Under the pieces are notes generated by a model. It was not told the origin of the DNA, searched no databases, and saw only the letters and a list, made by a program, of their open reading frames with translations. From the NCBI RefSeq assembly GCF_900184815.1, contig NZ_FXXQ01000012.1, positions 48,531-112,530 on the forward strand: a stretch of DNA of 64,000 nt. The letters are read 5' to 3'. Below are positions 44,524-53,607 of this stretch, piece by piece. The stretch is from Boseongicola aestuarii (GTDB lineage Bacteria > Pseudomonadota > Alphaproteobacteria > Rhodobacterales > Rhodobacteraceae). The position numbers and the translations under genes were made by a program. Positions within the stretch are counted from its first letter, which is position 1, and each line of letters begins with the position of its first letter.

Positions 44524-45237
44524 ATGTCGTCGCAAAAGAGCGGTTCAAAGGACAGGCGGTTGCGCGAGACGGAGCTATATGGGCCGATCAAGGTGTTTCT
44601 TGAGGGGCAAGGCTGGGACGTGAAGGCCGAGATCGGCGCGGTCGACGTCTTGGCCTGTCGTGACGGTGATCCTCCGCTGATCGTTGAGCTGAAGGTCGGG
44701 TTTTCCCTGTCGCTGGTCTATCAGGCGGTGGATCGTCAGGCGGTGACGGATCTGGTTTATATCGCCGTTCCGCGAAAGACCGGGAAGGCGTTTCAGACGG
44801 CATTGAAAAACATGAAAAAGCTCTGTCGGCGGTTGGGTCTGGGCCTGATGACGGTGAGGTTGAAGGATGACCTTGTGGAAGTGCATTGTGATCCGGGGCC
44901 GTTTCAGCCACGCAAGATCAAGGTGAAAAAAGCGCGGCTTCTGCGCGAGTTCGCGCGGCGCACGGGGGATCCGAATATTGGCGGCGCGGCACGGTCTGCG
45001 GGTTTGGTGACGGCCTATCGGCAGGACGCGCAGGTATGCGCGGTCTATCTTTTCGAGCGCGGGGCCTCGAAAGGGGCGGAAATCGCGAAGGACACCGGGG
45101 TAAAAGAGGCGACACGCATGATGCGCGACAACCACTATGGCTGGTTCGAACCGATTGAGCGCGGGGTCTATGGGCTGACGGAGGCCGGCGCCGAAGCGGT
45201 AGGTCAGGCGGCCAGCACGGACGGGACGACGCAATGA
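44524..45237 (+). CDS. DUF2161 family protein (PDDEXK-like)
   Basis: This 237-residue protein begins MSSQKSGSKDRRLRETELYGPIKVFLEGQGW. A nuclease-like core follows, KAEIGAVDVLACRDGDPPLIVELKVGFS, in which D and ExK are spaced as in PDDEXK enzymes. A C-terminal helical part with GASKGAEIAKDTGVKEATRMMRDNHYGWFE may be a DNA-binding winged helix. ATG 44524 precedes the conserved part; ATG 44464 is possible. The function is unknown. The stop overlaps tauE by 4 bases. Confidence 0.87.
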   Translation: MSSQKSGSKDRRLRETELYGPIKVFLEGQGWDVKAEIGAVDVLACRDGDPPLIVELKVGFSLSLVYQAVDRQAVTDLVYIAVPRKTGKAFQTALKNMKKLCRRLGLGLMTVRLKDDLVEVHCDPGPFQPRKIKVKKARLLREFARRTGDPNIGGAARSAGLVTAYRQDAQVCAVYLFERGASKGAEIAKDTGVKEATRMMRDNHYGWFEPIERGVYGLTEAGAEAVGQAASTDGTTQ

Positions 45238-46007
45238 ACTTCGAACTTGTCGCAAGCCTTGGGCCGGTATTGATGCTGGCCTGCGTTGCTCTGGCGCTGT
45301 TTGCGGGGTTCGTGAAAGGCACGGTGGGCTTCGCGCTGCCGATGATCATGATCTCGGGGTTGGCGTCTTTCCTGCCGCCGGATGTGGCGCTGGCGGGGCT
45401 GATCGTCCCGGCGGTGGTCGCGAACCTCTGGCAAGCGCTCAGAAACGGCATTGTGGCGGCAATGGCCTCGGCGCGCGTCCACTGGCGGTTCCTGGCTGTT
45501 CTGCTCGGGTTCATCGCGGCCAGCGCGCAGCTGGTGACGGTTCTGCCGGCGTCGGTGCTGTTCCTTATCCTCGGCATCCCGGTGTCGACCTTCGCGCTGA
45601 TCCAGTTGATCGGCTGGCGCCCCCGGATCGACGCCAGGAACCGCCGCCCGGTCGAAATCGGCTCGGGGGCTCTGGCGGGGTTCCTTGGCGGAATATCAGG
45701 TGTCTGGGGGCCGCCCTTTGTTCTCTATCTTACGGCGCTCAACACGCCGAAGGCCGAACAGATGCGCGTGCAGGGCGTTGTCTATAGTGCCGGCGCGATC
45801 ATGCTCGCTCTTGCTCACATCAAATCCGGCGTTCTCACTGCGCCCTCGGTGACGCTTTCGTCGCTCTTGCTGATTCCGGCGCTGGTCGGCCTCTACATCG
45901 GTTTTCTCGTTCAGGATCGCATGGATCAGGACAAGTTCCGCAAAATGACGCTTCTGGTGCTGATCGTCGCAGGCCTCAACTTGATCCGCCGGGGGATCAT
46001 GGGCTGA
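45234..46007 (+). CDS. TauE/SafE family sulfite/organic-anion exporter
   Basis: This 257-residue protein has about eight hydrophobic segments and the TauE/SafE motifs LFAGFVKGTVGFALPMIM and AGFLGGISGVWGPPFVLYLTAL, with the paired Gly-rich loops of the two halves. It probably exports sulfite or a sulfonate-derived anion; this is by family only. It converges on pckA. Confidence 0.92.
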   Translation: MNFELVASLGPVLMLACVALALFAGFVKGTVGFALPMIMISGLASFLPPDVALAGLIVPAVVANLWQALRNGIVAAMASARVHWRFLAVLLGFIAASAQLVTVLPASVLFLILGIPVSTFALIQLIGWRPRIDARNRRPVEIGSGALAGFLGGISGVWGPPFVLYLTALNTPKAEQMRVQGVVYSAGAIMLALAHIKSGVLTAPSVTLSSLLLIPALVGLYIGFLVQDRMDQDKFRKMTLLVLIVAGLNLIRRGIMG

Positions 46008-46021
46008 CCCGCCCCCTTCTT

Positions 46022-46069
46022 CTGTTCAGAAATATCCCGGGGAGGTCAGGAGGGGTGGAACCCCTCCTG
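46022..46069. repeat. Intergenic GC-rich repeat, copy C
   Basis: CTGTTCAGAAATATCCCGGGGAGG resembles the core of copies A and B. The segment ends in a hairpin that is perfect over 9 bp. It lies between the convergent tauE and pckA genes. Confidence 0.45.
46047..46069. terminator. Hairpin between convergent tauE and pckA
   Basis: CAGGAGGGG-TGGAA-CCCCTCCTG is a perfect 9-bp stem with a 5-base loop. There is no T-run on either side, so it may act with Rho or as a 3' end protector. Confidence 0.5.
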
Positions 46070-46103
46070 TGGATCGACGCGCGAAGCGCGGTGAAATCCG
46101 GAC

Positions 46104-47720
46104 TCACCCGATCGCAACCGCGCGGATATCGTCGTCGATGTGGTCTTCATACTGGCCGAAGTTCTCGGCAAACATCGCCACCAGTTTCGCCGCCTGGGCG
46201 TCATAAGCCTCCGGATCGTCCCAGGTCCGGCGCGGATCCAGCAGAATATCCGGTACGGTGGACGCCTTTACATGGGTTGGCACTTCGAACCCGAAGAACT
46301 TGTCCTTGCGGTATTCCGCGCTTGCCAGCGACCCGTCCAAAGCCGAGGTCAAAAGCGCCCGCGTGGCTTTGATCGGCATGCGCGACCCCGTGCCATAAGC
46401 CCCGCCGGTCCAGCCGGTGTTCACCAGCCAGCAGGTTGCGCCGTGTTTCGCGATCTTGTCGCGCAACAGGGCGCCATAGACTTCAGGACGGCGTGGCATA
46501 AAGGGTGCGCCGAAGCAGGTCGAAAACGTCGGTTGGGGTTCGGTCACACCGCGCTCGGTTCCCGCGACCTTTGCGGTAAAGCCCGACAGGAAGTGATACA
46601 TCGCCTGCGCCGGTGTCAGCCGCGCAATCGGCGGCAGCACGCCAAAGGCGTCGCAGGTCAGCATGATGATGTTCTTGGGATGCCCGCCGATCGCGGTTTT
46701 CGAAGCGTTCGAGATATACTCCAGCGGATAGGCGCAGCGCATGTTCGCCGTCAGGCTGTCGTCGTCGAAATCCAGTTCTTTGGTTTCGGGGTCATAGACC
46801 ATGTTCTCGATGACCGTGCCGAATTTCCGCGTCGTCGCGTAGATCTCGGGTTCGGCCTCACGGCTGAGGTTGATCGTCTTGGCATAGCAGCCACCCTCGA
46901 AGTTGAATGACCCGCGGTCTGACCAGCCGTGTTCGTCGTCGCCGATCAGAACGCGCTCGGGGTCGGCGGACAGGGTGGTCTTGCCGGTGCCGGAAAGGCC
47001 GAAGAACACCGCTGTGTCGACCGGGTTGCCGGGCGCGTGGTTGGCTGAGCAGTGCATCGGCATGATGCCCTTTTCGGGCAAGAGGTAGTTCAGCAGGGTA
47101 AACACCGACTTCTTGTTCTCGCCTGCGTATTCCGTGCCGCCGATCAGGATCAGCTTGCGGTCGAAGTTCATCGCGATGACCGTATCGGACCGGCAATCGT
47201 GCCGTTTGGGGTCGGCGCGGAAGGACGGCGAGTTGATCACCGTGAATTCCGGCACGAAGCTGTCAAGTTCTTCGCGGTCCGGACGGCGCAGCATGTGGCG
47301 GATGAAAAGCGAATGCCAGGCCAGTTCGGTCACGACCCGCACATCGAGGCGGTACGCCGGGTCGGCGCCGCCGAAGAGATCCTGCACAAAATAGTCGCGT
47401 CCGGCCATGTGGGCGACCATATCGTCGTAGAGGCAGTCGAACCCTTCTGGTGACATCGGCCGGTTGTTGTCCCACCAGATCGTGTCCTCAACGCTGGCCG
47501 AGCGCACGACGTGTTTGTCGTTGGGCGAACGCCCTGTGAATTTGCCGGTTGAGACAAGGAACGTTCCTCCCTGACCCAATTCACCTTCGCCCCGGCGGAT
47601 GGCTTCGGCGATGACATCGGGTTCCATGAGGTTGTAATAGACCCCGCCAAGACCCGTGATGCCTTGTGTTTCAAGCGTGTGTTTGGTGTTCACTCGGCCC
47701 CGTGTCACGGCGTCTGTCAT
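46104..47720 (-). CDS. pckA: Phosphoenolpyruvate carboxykinase (ATP)
   Basis: The enzyme converts oxaloacetate and ATP to PEP and CO2, the entry to gluconeogenesis. The 538-residue protein has the P-loop [20 protein letters not shown], the metal and PEP site [19 protein letters not shown], and [23 protein letters not shown] 47720 gives the normal length; the open frame extends 56 codons further without similarity. It is divergent from chvI, as in many alphaproteobacteria, which suggests control linked to ChvG/ChvI and HprK/HPr. Confidence 0.97.
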   Translation of the reverse strand: MTDAVTRGRVNTKHTLETQGITGLGGVYYNLMEPDVIAEAIRRGEGELGQGGTFLVSTGKFTGRSPNDKHVVRSASVEDTIWWDNNRPMSPEGFDCLYDDMVAHMAGRDYFVQDLFGGADPAYRLDVRVVTELAWHSLFIRHMLRRPDREELDSFVPEFTVINSPSFRADPKRHDCRSDTVIAMNFDRKLILIGGTEYAGENKKSVFTLLNYLLPEKGIMPMHCSANHAPGNPVDTAVFFGLSGTGKTTLSADPERVLIGDDEHGWSDRGSFNFEGGCYAKTINLSREAEPEIYATTRKFGTVIENMVYDPETKELDFDDDSLTANMRCAYPLEYISNASKTAIGGHPKNIIMLTCDAFGVLPPIARLTPAQAMYHFLSGFTAKVAGTERGVTEPQPTFSTCFGAPFMPRRPEVYGALLRDKIAKHGATCWLVNTGWTGGAYGTGSRMPIKATRALLTSALDGSLASAEYRKDKFFGFEVPTHVKASTVPDILLDPRRTWDDPEAYDAQAAKLVAMFAENFGQYEDHIDDDIRAVAIG

Positions 47721-48103
47721 GCCCCGTCGCTCCCTTTTTCGCGATGTCAGCCTGTGGTTCGGGCGGCCGCCCGAAGCACGTTTCGGTGGTATCAAGTCCT
47801 TATAGTCAGGGGCTTTCGCGCTTGAACAGGACGCAAGCGCACAGTTAGCGCCACCAAATCGCCGCCGGGGCCGGTTTAGCGCCAACATGATCTTTTGGGG
47901 GTCACGATTTTCGCGAAATCCAGCCCAACCTGTGGCGAATTAGCCGAATCTAAACAAAAACAACGTCTCTCTAGCGTGGCGAATACCCATGATTCGCACA
48001 TTATTGTTGAATTACCGCAAAGCAGACACGAGTATGCCCAGAAAAAGACACGACAGAATGCGCCACTCATAAGGCGCTTGAGAGCAGTAAAAGGAATTCA
48101 CAC
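47721..48103. promoter_or_regulatory. 383-base divergent control region, pckA / chvI
   Basis: The region contains two direct repeats TTAGCGCCA at 47845-47853 and 47876-47884, 31 bases apart (three helical turns). A stem GCGCC-N8-GGCGC (48060-48077) lies just before the chvI ribosome site AAGGAA. No ORF is convincing. Confidence 0.5.
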
Positions 48104-48808
48104 ATGTCCAGAATCGCACTGGTCGATGACGACAGGAATATTTTGACGTCTGTATCAATGACGCTTGAGGCCGAAGGCTTTGAGGTTGAAACCTACAATG
48201 ATGGGCAGGCCGCCCTAGACGCCTTCAACAAGAAACTGCCCGATATGGCGGTGTTCGATATCAAGATGCCGCGGATGGATGGCATGGATCTGCTGCAGCG
48301 GGTTCGTCAGAAAACCGCGATGCCGGTTATTTTCCTGACCTCCAAGGACGATGAGATCGACGAAGTGCTCGGTCTGCGCATGGGGGCGGACGATTATGTC
48401 AAGAAACCGTTCTCGCAGCGTCTTCTTGTGGAACGCATTCGCGCTTTGCTGCGCCGTCAGGAAGTGATTGCCGGTGACGTCGAAGGTGGCGAAGTCGATC
48501 AGGCGCAGGTCATGACGCGTGGCGAACTTCGCATGGACCCGCTGCGTCACTCGGTGACGTGGAAGAGCCGCGACGTGTCTTTGACGGTGACCGAGTTCCT
48601 GCTGTTGCAGGCGCTGGCGCAGCGACCCGGTTTCGTCAAGAGCCGCGATCAACTGATGGACGTGGCCTATGACGATCAGGTTTACGTCGATGACCGCACG
48701 ATCGACAGCCACATCAAGCGTCTGCGCAAGAAAATGCGGATGGTTGATGATGAGTTTTCGGCAATCGAAACACTTTACGGAATCGGTTACCGATATAACG
48801 AAGAGTAA
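48104..48808 (+). CDS. chvI: Response regulator ChvI
   Basis: This 234-residue OmpR-type regulator has the receiver residues [11 protein letters not shown], the phospho-Asp in [17 protein letters not shown] and Lys in [11 protein letters not shown]. The C-terminal winged helix carries [15 protein letters not shown] and [13 protein letters not shown]. With ChvG it controls envelope and acid responses in alphaproteobacteria. It is followed directly by chvG. Confidence 0.95.
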   Translation: MSRIALVDDDRNILTSVSMTLEAEGFEVETYNDGQAALDAFNKKLPDMAVFDIKMPRMDGMDLLQRVRQKTAMPVIFLTSKDDEIDEVLGLRMGADDYVKKPFSQRLLVERIRALLRRQEVIAGDVEGGEVDQAQVMTRGELRMDPLRHSVTWKSRDVSLTVTEFLLLQALAQRPGFVKSRDQLMDVAYDDQVYVDDRTIDSHIKRLRKKMRMVDDEFSAIETLYGIGYRYNEE

Positions 48809-48823
48809 TTGTTCGCGTCGGGG

Positions 48824-50536
48824 GTGAATGTGGTGGGCGCAAAGCCAGCCAAACACGCCGACGTCGTTTTGGGTGAGGACTGGATCGGTCCTGACGCAGC
48901 GGCGGAAAGCGAGGCACGGGCCAAGCGGGACCGGCGTGGTGTCATAGCCATGAACCGGTCGCCGCTGGCGCGCAAAATCATTACGTTCAACCTGTTGGCA
49001 ATCCTCGTCCTGGTGGCGGGGGTTCTGTTTCTTAATCCGTTCCGCGACAGTCTGGTGATCCAGCGCGAACGCGGCATTGTCATCGAAGCCGAGCTGATCT
49101 CGGGTTTTTTAGAAGCGCAACTTCCCGAAAACGCACCGGTCAACCTGACCGTTGGCGATGGCCCTGATGTTGCGGGGACTTTGGCTGCTTTGGAAATACC
49201 CAATGCGGTCAACATTTTCGTATACGACAACGCAGGTGGGCTGATTGCGTCCACTGTCGGGCAGGAGCGTCGACCAAGTCCGGTGCCAAGCCTTGAAGGC
49301 GACAACCGCTCGACGCTGATCACCGATTTTCTCGACAATATCTGGGGCGGTTTGTCCGGGATATTCGGCAAGGAAAACGATGGGCCCGTCGTTGAAACCG
49401 CCAATGAAGCGCTGGTTGCGTCGCTTGTTTCGGCGGCGCTGAAAGGCGGCACCGAAGTGCAGTCCAGCACCGACGTTTTCGGCAATACCATCTTCACCGT
49501 CGCGACGCCGATCCTGCAGGGCGGCACGCCCGTCGGCGCGGTCGCGATTGCCAGTGCAGCGGGCGAGATCGACCAGCTTGTAAGGTCCGAACGCGAGCAG
49601 GTCCTGCAGATGTTCGTGATCGCCATTCTGGTATCGATCGGCCTTAGTCTGGTGCTGGCTTCGACCATCGCGAACCCGCTGTCGGACCTTGCCGCAGCCG
49701 CCGAAATCGGACGCGAGAAGAACGCGCGCCGGTTCAGTCCGAACCGGGTGCGCATCCCGGATCTGACCGCGCGCCCCGACGAGATCGGTCGTTTGTCCGG
49801 CGCGCTGCGCGGTATGGTGGCCGCCCTTTACGACCGCATCGATGCGAACGAACAATTCGCCGCCGATGTGGCGCATGAGATCAAGAACCCGCTGGCGTCG
49901 CTGCGCTCGGCGGTGACATCGCTTCGCCAGTCCAAGCGCGAGGATCACAAGATCAAGCTGATGGACGTGATCGAACACGACACGATCCGTCTGGACCGGC
50001 TGGTCAGCGATATTTCCAACGCTTCGCGTCTGGACAGCGAGTTGGTGAAAGAGGACGAGGAGCCGTTCGATCTGTTGACGATGATCGGCAATATCGGCGA
50101 CTTTTTGGGCAACGACGCGCGCGAAAAGGGCGTCGAATTCATCACCGACATGCCGTCCGATCCCATTGTCATCGACGGTCTGGAAAGTCGTCTGGCGCAG
50201 GTTTTCGTAAACCTGATTTCCAACGCTATTTCGTTTTGCGAGGATGGCGATGCGATCCGGGTCTGGGTGCGCAAGCGCGAGAACCGCGTTCTGGTCGTGG
50301 TCGAAGACACCGGTCCCGGCATCCCCGAACAGGCGCTGACGAAGATCTTCAACCGTTTCTATACCGAGCGGCCCGTAGATCATTTCGGCAATAACTCGGG
50401 TCTGGGTCTGGCGATTTCGAAACAGATCGTCGAAGCGCATGGCGGTGTGATCTGGGCCGAAAACATTCGCCCGACCGATGCTGATGTGACGTCCGATCCT
50501 TTGGGCGCACGTTTCGTCGTCGGCCTTCCGGTGTAA
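48824..50536 (+). CDS. chvG: Sensor histidine kinase ChvG
   Basis: This protein of about 570 residues has a cytoplasmic N-terminal tail (DVVLGEDWIGPD) and a membrane segment (IITFNLLAILVLVAGVLFL). A large periplasmic sensor part follows, then a second membrane segment near VLQMFVIAILVSIGLSL and a HAMP region. The H-box is FAADVAHEIKNPLASLRSA, and the ATPase has VEDTGPGIPEQ and SGLGLAISKQ. Start choice is unsure: GTG 48824, 48830 and 48833 and TTG 48809 are in frame. It is cotranscribed with chvI. Confidence 0.93.
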   Translation: MNVVGAKPAKHADVVLGEDWIGPDAAAESEARAKRDRRGVIAMNRSPLARKIITFNLLAILVLVAGVLFLNPFRDSLVIQRERGIVIEAELISGFLEAQLPENAPVNLTVGDGPDVAGTLAALEIPNAVNIFVYDNAGGLIASTVGQERRPSPVPSLEGDNRSTLITDFLDNIWGGLSGIFGKENDGPVVETANEALVASLVSAALKGGTEVQSSTDVFGNTIFTVATPILQGGTPVGAVAIASAAGEIDQLVRSEREQVLQMFVIAILVSIGLSLVLASTIANPLSDLAAAAEIGREKNARRFSPNRVRIPDLTARPDEIGRLSGALRGMVAALYDRIDANEQFAADVAHEIKNPLASLRSAVTSLRQSKREDHKIKLMDVIEHDTIRLDRLVSDISNASRLDSELVKEDEEPFDLLTMIGNIGDFLGNDAREKGVEFITDMPSDPIVIDGLESRLAQVFVNLISNAISFCEDGDAIRVWVRKRENRVLVVVEDTGPGIPEQALTKIFNRFYTERPVDHFGNNSGLGLAISKQIVEAHGGVIWAENIRPTDADVTSDPLGARFVVGLPV

Positions 50537-50545
50537 CTCCCTGCC

Positions 50546-50983
50546 ATGACCGTGCGCACGCCAGAGCCGGTCAACCTTCATGCCTCGGCGGTTACGTTCG
50601 GGCCGTCTGGCTTGTTGATCATGGGGGCATCGGGGTCGGGTAAGTCCTCGCTGGCGTTGCAGTTGATGGCCATGGGCGCGACGCTGGTGGCGGATGACCG
50701 CGTGATCGCGACGCCCGATGGTCAGGGCGGTTTGCGTCTGACTGCGCCGGCACCTCTGAAGGGTCTGATTGAGGCGCGCGGGGTCGGTCTGATCCGGGTC
50801 GATCATCGTCCCGCGATGGCCGCATGGGTCGTCACACTGGATGACGTCGAAAACGCGCGACTGCCGGAAGGGCACGAAACCGTGATCGCGGACGTCACGT
50901 TGCCGCTTTTGCGAAAGGTTGAGAGCCCGGTTTTCCCCGCTATGATCTGCGCTCTGATGAACGGAGGGCGCAGCGCCCCATGA
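50546..50983 (+). CDS. hprK: HPr kinase/phosphorylase, short alphaproteobacterial form
   Basis: This 145-residue protein is less than half the length of the Firmicutes enzyme and lacks its N-terminal domain. The kinase core is intact: P-loop [19 protein letters not shown], then [11 protein letters not shown] with the catalytic acidic residues, and later [13 protein letters not shown]. It phosphorylates HPr on a serine. It is followed by rapZ, EIIA and HPr genes in one operon. Confidence 0.95.
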   Translation: MTVRTPEPVNLHASAVTFGPSGLLIMGASGSGKSSLALQLMAMGATLVADDRVIATPDGQGGLRLTAPAPLKGLIEARGVGLIRVDHRPAMAAWVVTLDDVENARLPEGHETVIADVTLPLLRKVESPVFPAMICALMNGGRSAP

Positions 50984-51903
50984 GTGATGATCAAATGCAG
51001 TCTTCCAGCGGCCGGACCCATGTGGTGCTGGTCACCGGCGCGTCCGGCGCGGGGCGGTCGACGGCCATCAATGCGTTGGAGGATTTGGGGTTCGAGGCGA
51101 TCGACAACCTGCCGCTCAGTTTGGTTGAGCGGTTGTTGGACGGGCCGGCCCGCAGCGCACCGCTGGCGCTGGGGATCGATGTGCGCAACCGTGACTTTTC
51201 GACCGACGCGATGGTGGCGCTGTTGGATGAACTGGCCGCGGATCCTGCGATTGACGTCGAGCTGTTGTATCTCGACTGTCATCCCGACGTTCTGATCCGC
51301 AGATATTCGGAAACGCGCAGGCGGCACCCGCTTGCGCCGTCTGAGAGCCCCGACATCGGCATCGCCCGCGAGATGGAGTTGCTGGTGCCGGTGCGCGCGC
51401 GCGCTGACCGGCTGATCGAGACGTCGGAGTTGACGGTGCACGATCTGAAGGCCGAAATCGGTGAAAAATTCGGAACCTCGGCCAGCGAGCGCCTTTCGAT
51501 CTCGGTCGAGAGTTTTTCGTTCAAGCGCGGTTTGCCGCGTGGGGCGGACATGGTTCTGGACGTTCGGTTTCTGGCGAACCCGCACTGGGAAGAAGGATTG
51601 CGCGCGCTGGACGGTCGCACCGCCGAAGTACAGGAGTTCGTCGCCAGAGACCCGAGGTTCGACGATTTCTTCGCGCGTGTTCTAGACCTTACACAATCGC
51701 TGCTGCCGGCGTTCAAGGAGGAAGGCAAGACGTCCCTGACGCTGGCGTTCGGATGCACCGGCGGGCAACACAGATCGGTCGCGCTTGCGGAAAAAACCGC
51801 AAAGGCACTTGCGGCGGCCGGGTGGCAGGTGTCAACTCGCCACCGGGAGCTTGAGCGGCGTGGTCTGACATCGCCGGGCGCGGATATGGGAACGCAGGCG
51901 TGA
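50980..51903 (+). CDS. rapZ: RapZ/YvcJ family nucleotide-binding protein
   Basis: This 307-residue protein has the N-terminal P-loop [20 protein letters not shown], with Arg in place of the usual Lys. The C-terminal domain has [34 protein letters not shown] and [15 protein letters not shown]. In gammaproteobacteria RapZ steers RNase E to the GlmZ sRNA; the role here is unproven. It overlaps hprK and the EIIA gene by 4 bases each. Confidence 0.94.
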   Translation: MSDDQMQSSSGRTHVVLVTGASGAGRSTAINALEDLGFEAIDNLPLSLVERLLDGPARSAPLALGIDVRNRDFSTDAMVALLDELAADPAIDVELLYLDCHPDVLIRRYSETRRRHPLAPSESPDIGIAREMELLVPVRARADRLIETSELTVHDLKAEIGEKFGTSASERLSISVESFSFKRGLPRGADMVLDVRFLANPHWEEGLRALDGRTAEVQEFVARDPRFDDFFARVLDLTQSLLPAFKEEGKTSLTLAFGCTGGQHRSVALAEKTAKALAAAGWQVSTRHRELERRGLTSPGADMGTQA

Positions 51904-52283
51904 TCGGGATTGTCATCGTCGCACACGGCGGTTTGGCGCAGGAGTACCTTGCGGCGGTAGAGCATGTCGTCGGCAAACAGTCTGGCGTGCGCGCCATTTC
52001 CATCGAACCGGACCATGACCGCGACAAGAAGCAGGCCGAAATTTGCGCTGCCGCCGACAGTGTCGACACCGGCGGGGGGGTTGTGGTCGTGACCGATATG
52101 TTTGGCGGATCGCCGTCGAACCTGTCACTGCGTGCGTGCAGTCCAAGCGATCGGAAGATCATCTATGGGGCCAATCTGCCCATGTTGATCAAGCTTGCGA
52201 AATCGCGTCATAAACCTGTGGCAGAGGCCGTGCGGGCCGCGCTTGAGGCGGGCCGGAAATACATCGACGCATTTGACGGATAG
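51900..52283 (+). CDS. PTS EIIA component, mannose type
   Basis: This 127-residue protein has the phosphorylatable His9 in [14 protein letters not shown], plus [13 protein letters not shown] and [11 protein letters not shown]. No EIIB or EIIC gene is near, so it is probably a regulatory PTS relay not used for sugar uptake. It starts at GTG 51900 within the rapZ stop. Confidence 0.94.
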   Translation: MIGIVIVAHGGLAQEYLAAVEHVVGKQSGVRAISIEPDHDRDKKQAEICAAADSVDTGGGVVVVTDMFGGSPSNLSLRACSPSDRKIIYGANLPMLIKLAKSRHKPVAEAVRAALEAGRKYIDAFDG

Positions 52284-52292
52284 GGGGCTTTT

Positions 52293-52571
52293 GTGGCCGA
52301 CACTGCGACCAAGACATTGACCATCGTCAACGAAAAAGGCCTGCACGCGCGGGCGTCGGCCAAGCTGGCCGAATTGGTTGAGGATTACGACGCGGAAGCC
52401 GAGGTGTCGAAGGACGGTCTGTCGGCGTCGGGGGATTCGATCATGGGTCTGTTGATGCTGGCGGCGTCACGCGGCACGCAGATCGACGTGGTCACGCGCG
52501 GGCCATCTGCCGTCGAACTGGCAGAGGCCATCGAAGCCCTGGTTGCGGACCGCTTCGGCGAGGAAATGTAG
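52293..52571 (+). CDS. ptsH: Phosphocarrier protein HPr
   Basis: This 92-residue protein has the active His18 in NEKGLHARASAKLAE, the site phosphorylated by Enzyme I. Ser49 in SGDSIMGLLMLAA is the site used by HprK. Both sites are intact, which fits the nearby hprK. It starts at GTG 52293 after a GGGGG ribosome site. The stop is 5 bases from the converging dehydrogenase stop. Confidence 0.96.
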   Translation: MADTATKTLTIVNEKGLHARASAKLAELVEDYDAEAEVSKDGLSASGDSIMGLLMLAASRGTQIDVVTRGPSAVELAEAIEALVADRFGEEM

Positions 52572-52576
52572 CCCGA

Positions 52577-53452
52577 TCAGCGGGTTGGAACGGGTGTTTC
52601 GCCGCGATAATCGTAAAATCCGCGGTCGGTCTTGCGCCCAAGCCAACCGGCTTCCACGTATTTCGTCAGCAGCGGGCAGGGCCGGTATTTTGTGTCGGCC
52701 AATCCGTCGTGCAGCACGTTCATGATCGCAAGGCAGGTGTCCAGACCGATGAAATCCGCCAGCTCCAGCGGGCCCATCGGGTGGTTCGTGCCTAGCTTCA
52801 TTGCGCTGTCGATGGACGCCACGGACCCGACGCCTTCGTAAAGCGTGTAGACAGCTTCGTTGATCATCGGCATCAGAATGCGGTTCACGATGAAGGCCGG
52901 GAAATCTTCGGAAGTTGAGGCGGTCTTGCCGATCTTTTCGACCACGGCGAGGCAGGATTTGAAGGTGGCCTCGTCAGTTGCGATGCCCCGGATCAACTCG
53001 ACCAGTTGCATCACCGGCACCGGGTTCATGAAGTGGAAGCCCATGAATTTCTCCGGGCGGTCCGTGCGGCTGGCCAGGCGGGTGATCGAGATTGACGAGG
53101 TATTGGACGTCAGGATCGTTTCGGGTTTCAGGTGCGGGACGAGGTCTTCGAAGATCGCGACCTTGACGGATTCACGCTCGGTGGCGGCTTCGATCACCAG
53201 ATCGGTCTGCCCGAGGTCGGTGAGCGTCAGAGTGGTTTTGATACGGCCCATGGCCGCGTCGCGGTCAGACTGGCTGATTTTCCCGCGGCTGACCTGTCGG
53301 TCGAGGTTGCCTTCGATCAGAGTAATCGCCGCATCCAGAGCTTCGCGGCTGACGTCGTTCATCAGCACATCATACCCGGCAAGCGCAAACACATGGGCGA
53401 TGCCGTTGCCCATTTGTCCCGCGCCGACGATGCCAACCGTTTTGATGTCCAT
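52577..53452 (-). CDS. 3-hydroxybutyryl-CoA dehydrogenase
   Basis: This 291-residue enzyme oxidises or reduces 3-hydroxyacyl-CoA with NAD(P). The Rossmann motif is VGIVGAGQMGNGIAHVFALAGYDV. The catalytic region is SNTSSISITRLA and FMGFHFMNPVPVMQLVELI, with the His-Glu pair. The C-terminal domain carries DFPAFIVNRILMPMINEA. ATG 53452 begins the Rossmann fold. Electron-transfer flavoprotein genes nearby suggest a fatty-acid or butyryl-CoA context. Confidence 0.94.
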   Translation of the reverse strand: MDIKTVGIVGAGQMGNGIAHVFALAGYDVLMNDVSREALDAAITLIEGNLDRQVSRGKISQSDRDAAMGRIKTTLTLTDLGQTDLVIEAATERESVKVAIFEDLVPHLKPETILTSNTSSISITRLASRTDRPEKFMGFHFMNPVPVMQLVELIRGIATDEATFKSCLAVVEKIGKTASTSEDFPAFIVNRILMPMINEAVYTLYEGVGSVASIDSAMKLGTNHPMGPLELADFIGLDTCLAIMNVLHDGLADTKYRPCPLLTKYVEAGWLGRKTDRGFYDYRGETPVPTR

Positions 53453-53607
53453 GTCAAACCCTTCCAAATCTAGCTTGGACCATAGGCTTAGGGCCGTTCT
53501 GGGTGCAAGTGGGCATGGCATCGCTGCGGTGCAGAAATATCCGAATTAGGCAAATATCAACGTCCTTGCGCGATGATCGATTCGAGGGATAGTCGGGGAC
53601 CCGCCTT

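Noticed and set aside
39800..46000. Horizontally acquired island suggested by the change in codon style (more GGG and GCG)
   Set aside because: All genes are ordinary alphaproteobacterial core families with no mobility genes. The shift may reflect expression level or local bias.
53525..53550. Fourth copy of the intergenic repeat (CAGAAATATCCG)
   Set aside because: Only about 12 bases match copy C and no GC hairpin follows.
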